Of a DNA stretch of 62,053 bases, positions 44,766 to 53,073 are shown piece by piece. The DNA lies in NCBI GenBank assembly GCA_023417315.1, contig JAEZFW010000077.1, forward strand, positions 1 to 62,053, in the 5' to 3' direction. A model generated the notes under the pieces. It saw only the letters and a program-made list of their open reading frames with translations, was not told the DNA's origin and searched no databases. Positions within the stretch are counted from its first letter, which is position 1, and each line of letters begins with the position of its first letter. The DNA comes from Pseudomonadota bacterium. Its GTDB lineage: Bacteria > Pseudomonadota > Gammaproteobacteria > Steroidobacterales > Steroidobacteraceae. Made by a program: the position numbers and the translations under genes.

Positions 44766-45515
44766 CTAGCCTTGCGGACTCTCTGCCATCTCCCGACAGT
44801 ACTCCTGTAGATTCGCCGGCAGATCATCGGGGCACTGGCCGCAGAGACGATTGCCGGGAACTGCGTAATCGATGAACTTCGGGTACGGCAGATTCAAGTT
44901 CTGCATCAACTGGACGAAATCCTCGATCGTTCGCTCGCCGCCTAGGCGCGGGTTGCGCTGCTTCTCCTGTGCGATGCTCGACACCCAGCGTCCCTGATAG
45001 TCATGCGCTGGGTACACGAGTGTTTCAGGCGGCAGACTAAAGAGCTTCCCGCGCACGCTTGCGTAGAGTGCGCGGGCATCACCGCTCTGGAAATCCGTGC
45101 GACCACAGCCATCGATCAGGAGCGCATCGCCCGTAAAGACGCGATCGTTGGCGACGACGGCGAAGTGAGTGTCGGTATGTCCGGGAGTGTGCATAGGATC
45201 CAGTCGGATTCCGCCAATCCGTAGCGGCACGCCTTCTTGCATGCCGACATCCATACACGGAAGCGCATCGAGCGCGGGCAATACGATGCGACTACCCGCC
45301 TCCCGCTTGAGCATCGTTGCCGAGGTAATGTGATCCGCATGGATATGCGTATCGATCGTCATCGCGAGCTTGAGGCCGAGATCTTTCACGACCTGAAGGT
45401 CGCGCTGCCAGGCGGGCATGACAGGATCGATGAGCACCGCCTCTCGCGTTTCAGGGCAAGCAAGCAAGTAAGTGTAGGTGGAAGAAACGGGCTCGAACAA
45501 TTGGCGGAAGATCAT
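44766..45515 (-). CDS. ETHE1-like persulfide dioxygenase (MBL fold)
   Basis: A 249-aa iron-dependent enzyme that oxidises glutathione persulfide to sulfite and glutathione. The fold and ligands are seen in IDTHIHADHITSATMLKREA, MHTPGHTDTHFAV, VFTGDALLIDGCGRTDFQSG (DALLIDGCGRTDFQ is characteristic of ETHE1/sulfur dioxygenases) and VYPAHDYQGR. A C-terminal LCGQCPDDLP segment has two Cys. ATG 45515 follows AGGAG by 8 nt. It is the third gene of an operon after the SqrR/BigR-like repressor and a SulP transporter, which places it in the reactive-sulfur response. Confidence 0.93.
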   Translation of the reverse strand: MIFRQLFEPVSSTYTYLLACPETREAVLIDPVMPAWQRDLQVVKDLGLKLAMTIDTHIHADHITSATMLKREAGSRIVLPALDALPCMDVGMQEGVPLRIGGIRLDPMHTPGHTDTHFAVVANDRVFTGDALLIDGCGRTDFQSGDARALYASVRGKLFSLPPETLVYPAHDYQGRWVSSIAQEKQRNPRLGGERTIEDFVQLMQNLNLPYPKFIDYAVPGNRLCGQCPDDLPANLQEYCREMAESPQG

Positions 45516-45574
45516 GGACGTGCTCCTTCTAGATAGAGAAGGCGAGAAACTCAGTGCTTTAGCCTGCGGGTCGA

Positions 45575-47380
45575 TCATGCGTGCGGTTGTGCTTCACTCG
45601 CCGATGAGGGAACCGACGCGACATCCGCCCGGGCGGTCACTGCGGGATCGAGTGCCGTCATGGCCTCATGTTGGCTCAGAAAGACGCGGCCCGTGAGGTG
45701 CTCCAGAAAGCGAGATCGCTTGAGCCGATCGAGCACTGGACCTTTGACCTCGGACAAGTGGAACATCACACCTGCTTGTTTGAGACGATCGACGATCACT
45801 TCCAGGCTATCGAGCGCACTTGCATCGATGTCGTTCACCGCCGAGCACATGAGCACAAGGTGGCGGACATCGGGGCGCCGCGCAACCTCGTCGTAGAGCC
45901 GATCTTCGAGATAGCGGGCATCCGCAAAGTAGAGACTCTCATCCACGCGCACGGACAGGACCGAAGGGCTGGTGATCACGGTATGGCGTTCGACGTTACG
46001 AAAATGTTCGGTACCGGGAACCTGACCTACGATAGCGATATGAGGTCGACTCGTGCGCCAGAGATAAAGCGCGATGGATAACGCAACGCCCGCCAAGATG
46101 CCCGCCTCGACACCGACGCTGAGCACGACGACGATCGTCACTGCCATCGCGGAGAAGTCGCTGCGCGAATATCGCCAGGTATGCCGCACGGTCCCAAGGT
46201 CGATGAGCGAGAGCACCGACACGATGATGGTGGCCGCAAGCGCAGCTTGCGGCAGATTGTGAAACAACGGAGTGAACAACACGGCCACGAGCGCGATGCC
46301 CGCAGCGGTGAAGACACTCGCGAGCTGCGTGCGTGCGCCCGCATCGAAGTTCACCACCGAGCGCGCGAAGCCGCCCGTGACGGGGTAGCCGCTCGTGACC
46401 GCTGCGGCGATGTTTGCTGCGCCGAGCCCAACGAGCTCCTGGTTCGCATCCACGCGCTGGCGCCGTTTCGCGGCGAGCGTCTGGGCCACCGAAATGGATT
46501 CCACGAAACCGACGAGGCTGATGAGCGCGGCCGCCGGCAGTAGTTGAGTCCAGATGCCGGCCTCGAAAGCGGGAAACGATAAGGGTGGCAATCCCGCAGG
46601 CACGCTTCCGACCACGTGTACGCCTTGTGCAGCGAGATCCGCCAGCGTCACGGCCAGAGTCGTGCCGACGATTGCAACTACAGGTCCGGCCTTCACGATG
46701 ACATCCGCACCGCGCTCGCTGATATCGAGGCGCAACAGCAACGGCTTCAACCCGCGGCGCACCCAGAACAGAAAGCCCGTGGCGATGACACCGAGCGCGA
46801 GCGTCGGCACATTGACTTGTGGTGCCGCGGCAAGGATCGAAGGGCCGAGCTCGATGAGCGTATCGCCGCCAGCGTTCACACCGAGCAAGTGCTTCAGCTG
46901 GCTTGCTGCAATGAGAACAGCCGATGCGGTGATGAAACCGGAGATCACCGGATGACTGAGAAACGTCGCAAGAAAACCCAAACGCAGTGCGCTCATCGCA
47001 AGCAGCACCGCACCAGAGAGGAACGCGAGAATGAGCGCAGCTTCGATATAGCCGGCCGAACCTGATTGTGCGATGTCGCCGGCCGCTGCGGCAGTCATCA
47101 ACGAGACGACCGCGACGGGCCCCACGGACAACGCGCGGCTCGTACCGAACGCCGCATACGCGATGAGCGGGGCGATGCTCGCGTACAAACCGATCTGCGG
47201 AGGCAGTCCAGCGATCATTGCATAGGCCAAGCTCTGCGGAATGAGCATGAGCGTGACGATGAGAGCGGCGAAGAGGTCGGAAGCGAGCGTCGGACGATCG
47301 TAAGTGCGCAGCCAGGCCATCGCAGGCAGCCAGCGCTCGAGCGCAAAACGCGGGTGCTGACTTGCGAGTCGTACGCTCAT
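45575..47380 (-). CDS. SulP-family anion transporter with STAS domain
   Basis: A 601-aa inner-membrane protein. The SulP core (residues about 20-420) has LIVTLMLIPQSLAYAMIAGL, PPQIGLYASIAPLIAYAAFG, GPVAVVSLMTAAAAG and GFARSVVNFDAGARTQLASV. A cytoplasmic STAS domain follows (about 455-575: SVLSVRVDESLYFADARYLE, SAVNDIDASALDSLEVIVDR). SulP proteins carry sulfate, bicarbonate or other anions. Standing between a persulfide-responsive repressor and a persulfide dioxygenase, it probably exports sulfite or sulfate made from sulfide oxidation, or imports a related anion; direction and substrate are inference. Gaps to its neighbours are 18 and 59 bp. Confidence 0.93.
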   Translation of the reverse strand: MSVRLASQHPRFALERWLPAMAWLRTYDRPTLASDLFAALIVTLMLIPQSLAYAMIAGLPPQIGLYASIAPLIAYAAFGTSRALSVGPVAVVSLMTAAAAGDIAQSGSAGYIEAALILAFLSGAVLLAMSALRLGFLATFLSHPVISGFITASAVLIAASQLKHLLGVNAGGDTLIELGPSILAAAPQVNVPTLALGVIATGFLFWVRRGLKPLLLRLDISERGADVIVKAGPVVAIVGTTLAVTLADLAAQGVHVVGSVPAGLPPLSFPAFEAGIWTQLLPAAALISLVGFVESISVAQTLAAKRRQRVDANQELVGLGAANIAAAVTSGYPVTGGFARSVVNFDAGARTQLASVFTAAGIALVAVLFTPLFHNLPQAALAATIIVSVLSLIDLGTVRHTWRYSRSDFSAMAVTIVVVLSVGVEAGILAGVALSIALYLWRTSRPHIAIVGQVPGTEHFRNVERHTVITSPSVLSVRVDESLYFADARYLEDRLYDEVARRPDVRHLVLMCSAVNDIDASALDSLEVIVDRLKQAGVMFHLSEVKGPVLDRLKRSRFLEHLTGRVFLSQHEAMTALDPAVTARADVASVPSSASEAQPHA

Positions 47381-47398
47381 GCAAGTCTCATCCCGTCG

Positions 47399-47749
47399 TC
47401 ATCGTCGCGTGCTGGCGCAGTACGCAGCGTACAGCGCATCCAAGACGCCGACCGCCGGACCTTCCGCGAGCGAGTAGTAGATCGTCTGCGACTCGCGCCG
47501 CGTAGTGACCAGCTCCATTTCTCGCAGCACGGCTAAGTGTTGCGATAGCGCGGACATGCTCAAGCCTACGAGAGGTTGGAGCTCGCCCACGGACGTCTCA
47601 CCTTCGACCAATCGACACAGCACGAGCAGCCGCGCAGGATGAGCCAACGCCTTGAGCAGAGCGGCTGCTTCTTCAGCATGGCGCGCCATCTGCGCTGGCT
47701 CCAAGAGCTCACGTGCGCTACGGCGCTTCAATTGGGTTGATCGATTCAT
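47399..47749 (-). CDS. ArsR-family persulfide-sensing repressor (SqrR/BigR-like)
   Basis: A 116-aa winged-helix protein: ALLKALAHPARLLVLCRLVE, LQPLVGLSMSALSQHLAVLR (recognition helix) and the wing VTTRRESQTIYYSL. It has two cysteines, C45 in VLCRLVEGE and C111 in AAYCASTRR, 66 residues apart. The redox pair of SqrR (C41 and C107) is also 66 apart at the same places, so a persulfide-induced tetrasulfide or disulfide switch is strongly suggested. ATG 47749 is chosen; the frame opens further upstream within the operator region, which would be unreasonable. It is the first gene of a sulfur-response operon and should repress both divergent transcripts. Confidence 0.92.
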   Translation of the reverse strand: MNRSTQLKRRSARELLEPAQMARHAEEAAALLKALAHPARLLVLCRLVEGETSVGELQPLVGLSMSALSQHLAVLREMELVTTRRESQTIYYSLAEGPAVGVLDALYAAYCASTRR

Positions 47750-47768
47750 GCTGAGGCTCGGGTGACGC

Positions 47769-47821
47769 TTGACACTTATTTTAGATATCTCTAAATTAGC
47801 GCATGCTAAGTTAGATGGCAA
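47769..47821. promoter_or_regulatory. Shared divergent promoter with palindromic ArsR-type operators
   Basis: On the plus strand, TTGACA (47769-47774) and TAAATT (47792-47797) are separated by 17 bp. On the minus strand, TTGCCA (47821-47816) and TAATTT (47798-47793) are also separated by 17 bp. The two -10 boxes overlap. A perfect palindrome TTTAGA-TATC-TCTAAA spans 47780-47795 and covers the plus-strand spacer and both -10 boxes; a second perfect palindrome TTAGC-GCAT-GCTAA lies beside it at 47796-47809. This AT-rich arrangement is what an ArsR/BigR repressor would bind to shut both directions at once. Confidence 0.8.
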
Positions 47822-47884
47822 GCGGAATGTCGAAGTGGTGCTTTGGTAGGCAGCTGCGACCGATTCCAATATAGAGAGCACATC

Positions 47885-48301
47885 ATGTCGAGTTGGATGA
47901 GCGCGCTCCTGGGCGGGGTGCTGATCGGAATCGCAGCGACTTTGCTGCTATGGCTGAACGGCCGCGTCGCGGGCGTGAGTGGGATTTTGAACGGCGTGCT
48001 GTTCCGCACCGCCGGCGACACTGCTTGGCGCTACGCATTTCTCATCGGGCTCATCGTCGCAGCCGGTGCGTACATGGCACTTGCGCCGGGTGCCCTGCTC
48101 CCGCGCACCGACTATTCGCGCCCGGCGTTAATCGTCGCGGGCTTGCTCGTCGGCTTCGGCACTCGCATGGGCAATGGCTGCACCAGCGGACATGGCGTCT
48201 GCGGCTTGGGCCGGCTCTCGTTGCGCTCGTTCGTGGCAGTACTCACCTTCATGGCGACTGCCATCGCTACGACCTTCGTCGTCAGGCACGTTTGGAGCTG
48301 A
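47885..48301 (+). CDS. YeeE/YedE-type sulfur transporter, first half
   Basis: A 138-aa inner-membrane protein with about four helices. The conserved segment GFGTRMGNGCTSGHGVCGLG with RLSLRS is the YeeE/YedE (DUF395) core, where the Cys residues are thought to hand sulfur through the membrane (thiosulfate in E. coli YeeE). The start ATG 47885 has GAGAG upstream. The transcript begins at the shared operator region, so the gene should be induced when the ArsR-family repressor is persulfidated. It is followed one base later by a second half-transporter. Confidence 0.92.
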   Translation: MSSWMSALLGGVLIGIAATLLLWLNGRVAGVSGILNGVLFRTAGDTAWRYAFLIGLIVAAGAYMALAPGALLPRTDYSRPALIVAGLLVGFGTRMGNGCTSGHGVCGLGRLSLRSFVAVLTFMATAIATTFVVRHVWS

Positions 48302-48302
48302 A

Positions 48303-48719
48303 ATGGCATTGCTTATCGTTGCTGCGCTATTGTCGGGTGCGCTCTTCGGAGTGGGCCTCGCGATGTCGGGGATGACGGATCCGCGGCGAGTGCTCGGGTT
48401 CCTCGATCTCTTCGGCGATTTCGATCCCGCGCTGCTCTTCGTGCTCGGTGGCGCTGTGCTGACCACCGCCGTGTCATTCCGATTCGTGCTCAGACGCGGC
48501 AGCCCAATTCTTGCGAGCACATTCCACGTTTCCAATCTGCGCCACATCGATCGCCGGTTGCTGGGCGGTGCGGCCCTATTTGGGGTCGGCTGGGGAGTCG
48601 CTGGATACTGCCCAGGACCTGCGCTTGCGGGACTCGGCATCGGTTCACTCGAAGCACTGTGGTTCGTACCCGCGATGATCGCAGGGATGCTGCTGCACCG
48701 ACTGATCAATCGCGCTTGA
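48303..48719 (+). CDS. YeeE/YedE-type sulfur transporter, second half (DUF6691)
   Basis: A 138-aa membrane protein with about four helices: LLIVAALLSGALFGVGLAMS, GMTDPRRVLGFLDLFGDFDP, and WGVAGYCPGPALAGLGIGSL with the conserved Cys. It is the partner half of the preceding protein; together they correspond to one full YeeE/YedE unit, and such split pairs (PmpA/PmpB-like) typically sit beside BigR, Blh or sulfur dioxygenases. The ATG at 48303 follows the previous stop by one base, so translation is coupled. The next gene converges from the right. Confidence 0.92.
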   Translation: MALLIVAALLSGALFGVGLAMSGMTDPRRVLGFLDLFGDFDPALLFVLGGAVLTTAVSFRFVLRRGSPILASTFHVSNLRHIDRRLLGGAALFGVGWGVAGYCPGPALAGLGIGSLEALWFVPAMIAGMLLHRLINRA

Positions 48720-48725
48720 GCATCG

Positions 48726-49142
48726 CTACGCCGGCTTGATCACCACTGATTCTGCCGTGCGCGTTGCAGGTCCGTGAAACACGGCCTCAACGTTATTGCC
48801 ATCCGGATCGAGGAGAAACGCCGCATAGTAGTTTGGGTGATACCCGCGAGTACCCGGCGCGCCGTTGTCGCGCCCGCCTGCCGCGAGACCCAGCTCGTGG
48901 AATCGATGCACCATCTCGCGGTCGCGCGCCTGAAAGGCAAAGTGGATGTGAGTCGCAGTCGGAGCCGATTCAGCATCCACGAAGAGCTCATCGATGATGA
49001 AATACTTGCCAGCATCCACGAATGCGTCCGATCGACCGAGCGACTGCGCAACCGCCTTGTAGAATTGCTTACTGCGTTCGAAATCGCTGCTGTGAAGATG
49101 TAAATGATCCAGCAGCCTGCCGCGGTGGAACTCGATATCCAT
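48726..49142 (-). CDS. VOC-family (glyoxalase/dioxygenase-fold) protein
   Basis: A 138-aa protein with paired beta-alpha-beta-beta-beta modules: LLDHLHLHSSDFERSKQFYK, then THIHFAFQARDREMVHRFHE and YYAAFLLDPDGNNVEAVFHG. The first-strand His and the terminal Glu (NNVEAV) are standard VOC metal ligands. Enzymes of this fold include glyoxalase I and antibiotic-resistance proteins; this one is not assignable further. ATG 49142 follows GAGG by five bases and is preferred over ATG 49169. It converges with the YedE-type gene, with 6 bp between stops. Confidence 0.9.
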   Translation of the reverse strand: MDIEFHRGRLLDHLHLHSSDFERSKQFYKAVAQSLGRSDAFVDAGKYFIIDELFVDAESAPTATHIHFAFQARDREMVHRFHELGLAAGGRDNGAPGTRGYHPNYYAAFLLDPDGNNVEAVFHGPATRTAESVVIKPA

Positions 49143-49259
49143 ATGTACCTCGTTATTGTCGAGTGCCACTGAAACGCAGCGAGCGGACGAGGAGTTCGCG
49201 TGGGTGGTTGCAAGAGTTGCTGTTCGTCTCGCGGGCGTAACGGCGGACAGAGGCCGAAC

Positions 49260-49928
49260 CTACTCATCCTTGCGCGGCTGTGTTGCCCGATGTCCGCCCG
49301 CGATCGGCAAGCTCCAGCCGCGGCGGATCGCCAGCATTCTAAGAACGAAGCAGATCACGCCGCCGCACAGAGTGGAGATGAGAGGCGGCACCTGCAGCAT
49401 GTGACCGCCCGCCACGATGCCTGCACCCGCGAGCGCCGCCACCGCATAAAGATCCGAACGCAGCACGGCTGGAATCTCGGCAAGCAGCATGTCACGCGCC
49501 ATGCCGCCACCGATCCCTGTCAACATGCCGAGCAAGGCGGCCATCGTTGGGCTGAGTCCAAAGGCCAACGCCTTTTCAGTGCCCGCAACGGCGAAGAAAG
49601 CCAGGCCTACTGCGTCCAGCATTCGCACTGGGTTCTGGACCCTTTCGATCAGCGGGTGCCAGAAGAACACGATCCAGCCGGCGAGCAATGCGACCGCCAG
49701 ATAACGCCAATCGACGAGCGCGGCTGGAGGTACCGCACCAATCAATACATCGCGACCGATCCCGCCGAACGTCGATGCCGCAACAGAGAGCACCAGCACG
49801 CCGAAGATGTCCAAGCGGCGGCGAATCCCTGCCGTCGCACCACTCAATGCAAAAGCAAACGTCCCACACAGATCGAGGATGAGGACGAGGGTCTTCTGTA
49901 CTTCGTACGCCGCATCGAGCTGATCCAT
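49260..49928 (-). CDS. TRIC/UPF0126-type membrane protein (YicG-like)
   Basis: A 222-aa inner-membrane protein with seven hydrophobic helices in two repeats, each with the family motif: GTFAFALSGATAGIRRRLDI, FGGIGRDVLIGAVPPAAL and GIGGGMARDMLLAEIPAVLR. These GG.xRD sequences define the bacterial TRIC/UPF0126 family, homologous to trimeric intracellular cation channels and thought to pass cations. The ATG at 49928 gives the family's usual length of about 200 aa; the frame remains open upstream without a good start. Confidence 0.9.
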   Translation of the reverse strand: MDQLDAAYEVQKTLVLILDLCGTFAFALSGATAGIRRRLDIFGVLVLSVAASTFGGIGRDVLIGAVPPAALVDWRYLAVALLAGWIVFFWHPLIERVQNPVRMLDAVGLAFFAVAGTEKALAFGLSPTMAALLGMLTGIGGGMARDMLLAEIPAVLRSDLYAVAALAGAGIVAGGHMLQVPPLISTLCGGVICFVLRMLAIRRGWSLPIAGGHRATQPRKDE

Positions 49929-50202
49929 CGTTACGCGCCTGCCGAGAACATCTATTTCACGCTCCAACCATCCTTCGCTTCCACGTCCATCGCTTCGACA
50001 CATCTCAGTGTCGGATGAAAACCAGTACACCGATGGTGCGTTCCACGCGGTTCCGAAGCAACCTTAATGTTCACTGGCGGGTGACCCGCGAGCGCTATGG
50101 CGATGGGTTCGATGAGCAGCGTGCCGTGAAAAAAGCACAACCGACGGGGCGCGTGAGCGTAGATCCACGTCTTGTGCTACACCCTCCGAATCGATCTACT
50201 GT

Positions 50203-50364
50203 ACGAATGTATTCGTGTGCGACATCGATGCCGAAACTCTCGATACACTCGCAGCCGACATCAAGGGCAGGAAAACTGGCGTCAGTGACGTCTCGAAGCG
50301 GCACGATGTCGAGCGCATGATGAAGATGCTGCCGATCGACAACGACATGCAGCAGGCATCCTAG
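50203..50364 (+). pseudogene. Fragment of a short-chain dehydrogenase/reductase gene
   Basis: In one plus-strand frame ending in TAG at 50362-50364 the translation reads TNVFVCDIDAETLDTLAADI then KGRKTGVSDVSKRHDVERMM. This matches the region after the first beta-alpha-beta of SDR enzymes: the second strand with the acidic cofactor-binding residues (VFVCDID) and the strand with the D-V-S motif. The GxxxGxG loop upstream and everything after about residue 55 are absent, and there is no ribosome site. The stop is two bases before the next ATG. I read it as a decayed gene. Confidence 0.65.
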
Positions 50365-50366
50365 AC

Positions 50367-50750
50367 ATGCTGGAATTCATCGACAGCGGCGATGACGTCA
50401 TCGCGATCAAAGTCTCCTCCAAGATCACGAGCGCAGACTTGGATGCGATCCTCGATCGGCTCGAACGTGTGATGGCGCAGCACGGCAAGACGCATGTCTT
50501 CGTGGAATCCCACCAGATCGACGGGATCGAGCTTTCCGGACTCTCTTCTTATATGGCTCGGGCCATGCCGCTCTTCGGCAAGCTCACGCACTTCGGCCGC
50601 GTCGCGGTCGTCGCCGACCAAGCGTGGGTCAGAATGGGAACGCGCATCGAGAGCGCACTATTGCCCTTCATCAGCTATAAGACGTTCACACCTGATCGGC
50701 GCGATGAGGCGCTCGCCTGGGTGGAAGGCAAGCAGCCAACCACGGCCTAG
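50367..50750 (+). CDS. SpoIIAA-like (STAS-related) protein
   Basis: A 127-aa cytoplasmic protein with the SpoIIAA-like pattern: MLEFIDSGDDVIAIKVSSKI, TSADLDAILDRLERVMAQHG, KTHVFVESHQIDGIELSGLS and DQAWVRMGTRIESALLPFIS. The motif FTPDRRDEALAWVEG near the end is also usual. Family members fold like anti-sigma-factor antagonists but lack the phosphorylatable Ser context, and their role is unclear. The start follows an SDR gene fragment directly. The stop overlaps that of the pirin gene on the other strand in a shared CTAG. Confidence 0.88.
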   Translation: MLEFIDSGDDVIAIKVSSKITSADLDAILDRLERVMAQHGKTHVFVESHQIDGIELSGLSSYMARAMPLFGKLTHFGRVAVVADQAWVRMGTRIESALLPFISYKTFTPDRRDEALAWVEGKQPTTA

Positions 50751-51613
50751 GCTGCGTCGTTGGCGAAGCGACCTGAGTTGAAATCATCGATCGCTTGGAT
50801 GATCTCGTCCCGGCTGTTCATCACGAAGGGGCCATAGCCCACGATCGGCTCGTCGATGGGCTCGCCCGACAGCCACAGCACGGTGGCATCGCTGTTGGCC
50901 TCGATCGCAACGTCGCTCCCTGCGCGGTCGAAGTGCACTAGTTGACCTTCCTGCGCGGCATCACTGCCGTTGATCGTCACCTTGCCATGCAGGACGACGA
51001 GTACGAGCGTATACCCCTCGCGCGTTTCGAAGCGTGCCGTTGCGCCTTGGCCAAGACGCACGTCCCATACATCTAACGGCGTGAAGGTACGTGCTGGACC
51101 GCGATGACCATTGAGCTCACCGGCAATGACGCGAACGCGCCCTGCGCCGTCAGGCAAGGCCACCGATGGAATCTGCGCATCGAGCAGACCCTGATAGCCG
51201 GGCTTGGTCATCTTGAACTTCGCAGGTAAGTTGACCCAAAGCTGCACCATCTCGATGGTGCCACCGCGCTCGGTGAATGCAGGCGAATGAAACTCCTCGT
51301 GCAGAATACCGGCACCCGCCGTCATCCACTGCACATCGCCCGGACCGATGACACCACCGGCACCGGTTGAATCTTTGTGCGCCACCTCGCCTTGATAGAC
51401 GATGGTGACTGTCTCGAAGCCTCGATGCGGATGCTGACCGACACCGCGCGGCCGCGCCGCGGGCTCGAAGCGCGTCGGTGCCGCATGATCGAGCAGCAGA
51501 AATGGGCTGAGCTGTTGGCCCAGATCGTTATAGCCAAACAGCGAACGCACCGGGAATCCGTCACCGACCCAATGCGGGCGAGGCGCGCTGCGGACAGCGA
51601 GCACCTTCTTCAT
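50747..51613 (-). CDS. Pirin family protein
   Basis: A 288-aa bicupin. The N-terminal cupin carries the metal ligands in GVGQHPHRGFETVTIVYQGE and ILHEEFHSP (two His, His and Glu), and the C-terminal segment (residues about 180-288) is the pirin-specific domain. Bacterial pirins include quercetin 2,3-dioxygenases and redox-linked regulators of pyruvate metabolism. ATG 51613 has AGGAGG 7 nt upstream. It does not obviously form an operon with the alcohol dehydrogenase 200 bp upstream. Confidence 0.94.
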   Translation of the reverse strand: MKKVLAVRSAPRPHWVGDGFPVRSLFGYNDLGQQLSPFLLLDHAAPTRFEPAARPRGVGQHPHRGFETVTIVYQGEVAHKDSTGAGGVIGPGDVQWMTAGAGILHEEFHSPAFTERGGTIEMVQLWVNLPAKFKMTKPGYQGLLDAQIPSVALPDGAGRVRVIAGELNGHRGPARTFTPLDVWDVRLGQGATARFETREGYTLVLVVLHGKVTINGSDAAQEGQLVHFDRAGSDVAIEANSDATVLWLSGEPIDEPIVGYGPFVMNSRDEIIQAIDDFNSGRFANDAA

Positions 51614-51811
51614 CGAAGACCTCCTAAGTTTGAGACTCAGCCCGCAGCGCTGCGCAGATAGGGCGCCGCCTTTCATGGTGGCGCGCACGCAGTTTACAAG
51701 TCCCGCACGGTGCGTCAGCTCGATAGCTATATACAGGCGCCCGAGCTGAAAGCCACGTTTGACGCGTTATCGACGATCTACCGCAATGAGCTCGTCCTAG
51801 CAGACCCCGTC

Positions 51812-52846
51812 CTACTTCGGCACGAGCACCGCGCGTCCTTTGATTCGACCTGCCTTTAGCTTCTCATACACAGCAACCGCTTCGGTGAGCGGGTACTCGG
51901 TTGTCTCTGCATGAATCCGACCCGCGCGCGCCATTGCGATCACTTCCATCAATTCGACGCGCGAGCCCCAATACGGGATGCTCATCGACGTTCCATACGG
52001 CGTGCTTCCGTGATGGAAGTCATGATGACCGCCACCCAATCCAACGATCGTCCATGCGCTGTTGCGACCCAGAAGCTTCGCTCCGAGATCCATTGTGGGT
52101 TGGATGCCAACGCAGTCGAGAACGAGACCCGCGCCACGCGCGCCGATGATCTTGTGTATTCGCTCCGCGGCCTCCTCCGCGTTTCGATTGTTGATGATGT
52201 CGTCCGCGCCGAGTGCCTTCGCGTGCTTGAGCTTTTCGTCGTCGACATCGGCCGCAATGATCCGAACCGGAGTGAGCACGCGCAGAAGTTGAATGGCCAT
52301 GTGGCCGAGACCGCCGACACCAAATACAACGACAGTGCTGTCTGCGTTGAGGTGCGGCAGCGAACGCTTGATCGCGTGATAGGGCGTGAGAGCCGCATCG
52401 CTCAAAGGCGCGGCTTTAGCAGGATTCAAGTCGCCGAGCGGAACGAGAAGGCGTGCGGATGGCACGAGCATGTACTCGGCCATCCCGCCGTCCAAACCCA
52501 GCCCGCCGCCGAAGCCCTCGATCTGAGCCCAATTTTCGCAGTAGTTTTCCATCGAAAGTTGGCACGCATGGCAACGACCGCAGCCCCAAGGCCCATATAC
52601 CGCGACGCCATCACCTTCTTTGAAACCAGTGAGGCCTTCACCCAGCTCAGCAATCCAGCCTGCGTTCTCATGACCCAGCGTGAAGGGCGGCTTGAATCCG
52701 AGATCTTCCTCCATCACGTGGAGATCCGAATGACACACCCCCGCGCCGCCGACTTTGATCAAGACTTGACCAGCCGCGGGCGATGGCTTGGCGATGTCCT
52801 GAATCTGCGCCGGTTTGCCGACGCCAACGAATCTAACGGATTGCAT
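51812..52846 (-). CDS. Zinc-dependent NAD(P) alcohol dehydrogenase
   Basis: A 344-aa medium-chain dehydrogenase. Catalytic zinc ligands: Cys in GAGVCHSDLHVM and His/Glu in TLGHENAGWI. The structural zinc site is WGCGRCHACQLSMENYC (four Cys). The cofactor fold shows VVVFGVGGLGHMAIQLLRV and an Asp at the end of the next strand (IIAADVDD), favouring NAD. It oxidises alcohols or reduces aldehydes. ATG 52846 has AGGAGG 4 nt upstream; residues upstream of it in the open frame are not part of the family. Confidence 0.95.
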   Translation of the reverse strand: MQSVRFVGVGKPAQIQDIAKPSPAAGQVLIKVGGAGVCHSDLHVMEEDLGFKPPFTLGHENAGWIAELGEGLTGFKEGDGVAVYGPWGCGRCHACQLSMENYCENWAQIEGFGGGLGLDGGMAEYMLVPSARLLVPLGDLNPAKAAPLSDAALTPYHAIKRSLPHLNADSTVVVFGVGGLGHMAIQLLRVLTPVRIIAADVDDEKLKHAKALGADDIINNRNAEEAAERIHKIIGARGAGLVLDCVGIQPTMDLGAKLLGRNSAWTIVGLGGGHHDFHHGSTPYGTSMSIPYWGSRVELMEVIAMARAGRIHAETTEYPLTEAVAVYEKLKAGRIKGRAVLVPK

Positions 52847-53073
52847 GGTTCCTCCTGTGCTCGCCGCGCTCGGCGATCTCTCGGCCCGGCTAAACGTGCT
52901 CAAGCTGTCGGAATCATCCGCCCGTGCTGCGGAATGACACGAGAACTTCACAACATCCAATCGATCGGAAGCATCGAAAGAAACGAGACGATCGCTCGAC
53001 GCGCATACGTGGTGCCAGGTTCCGCGGTATGAACAAGCAACGAGGACGCTGGCTAACGAGCGAACATCAGCGC

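Noticed and set aside
45996..47384. A 462-codon frame overlapping the SulP gene on the same strand
   Set aside because: It lies out of frame within an unambiguous SulP transporter and has an Arg/Cys/His-rich, non-protein-like composition.
51700..51811. A plus-strand stretch reading QLDSYIQAPELKATFDALST between pirin and dehydrogenase genes
   Set aside because: It looks protein-like over about 35 residues but has no start and no family; possibly another gene scrap, too short to support.
51911..53032. A 373-codon frame antisense to the alcohol dehydrogenase
   Set aside because: It is a shadow of a complete zinc dehydrogenase gene with a strong ribosome site on the other strand.
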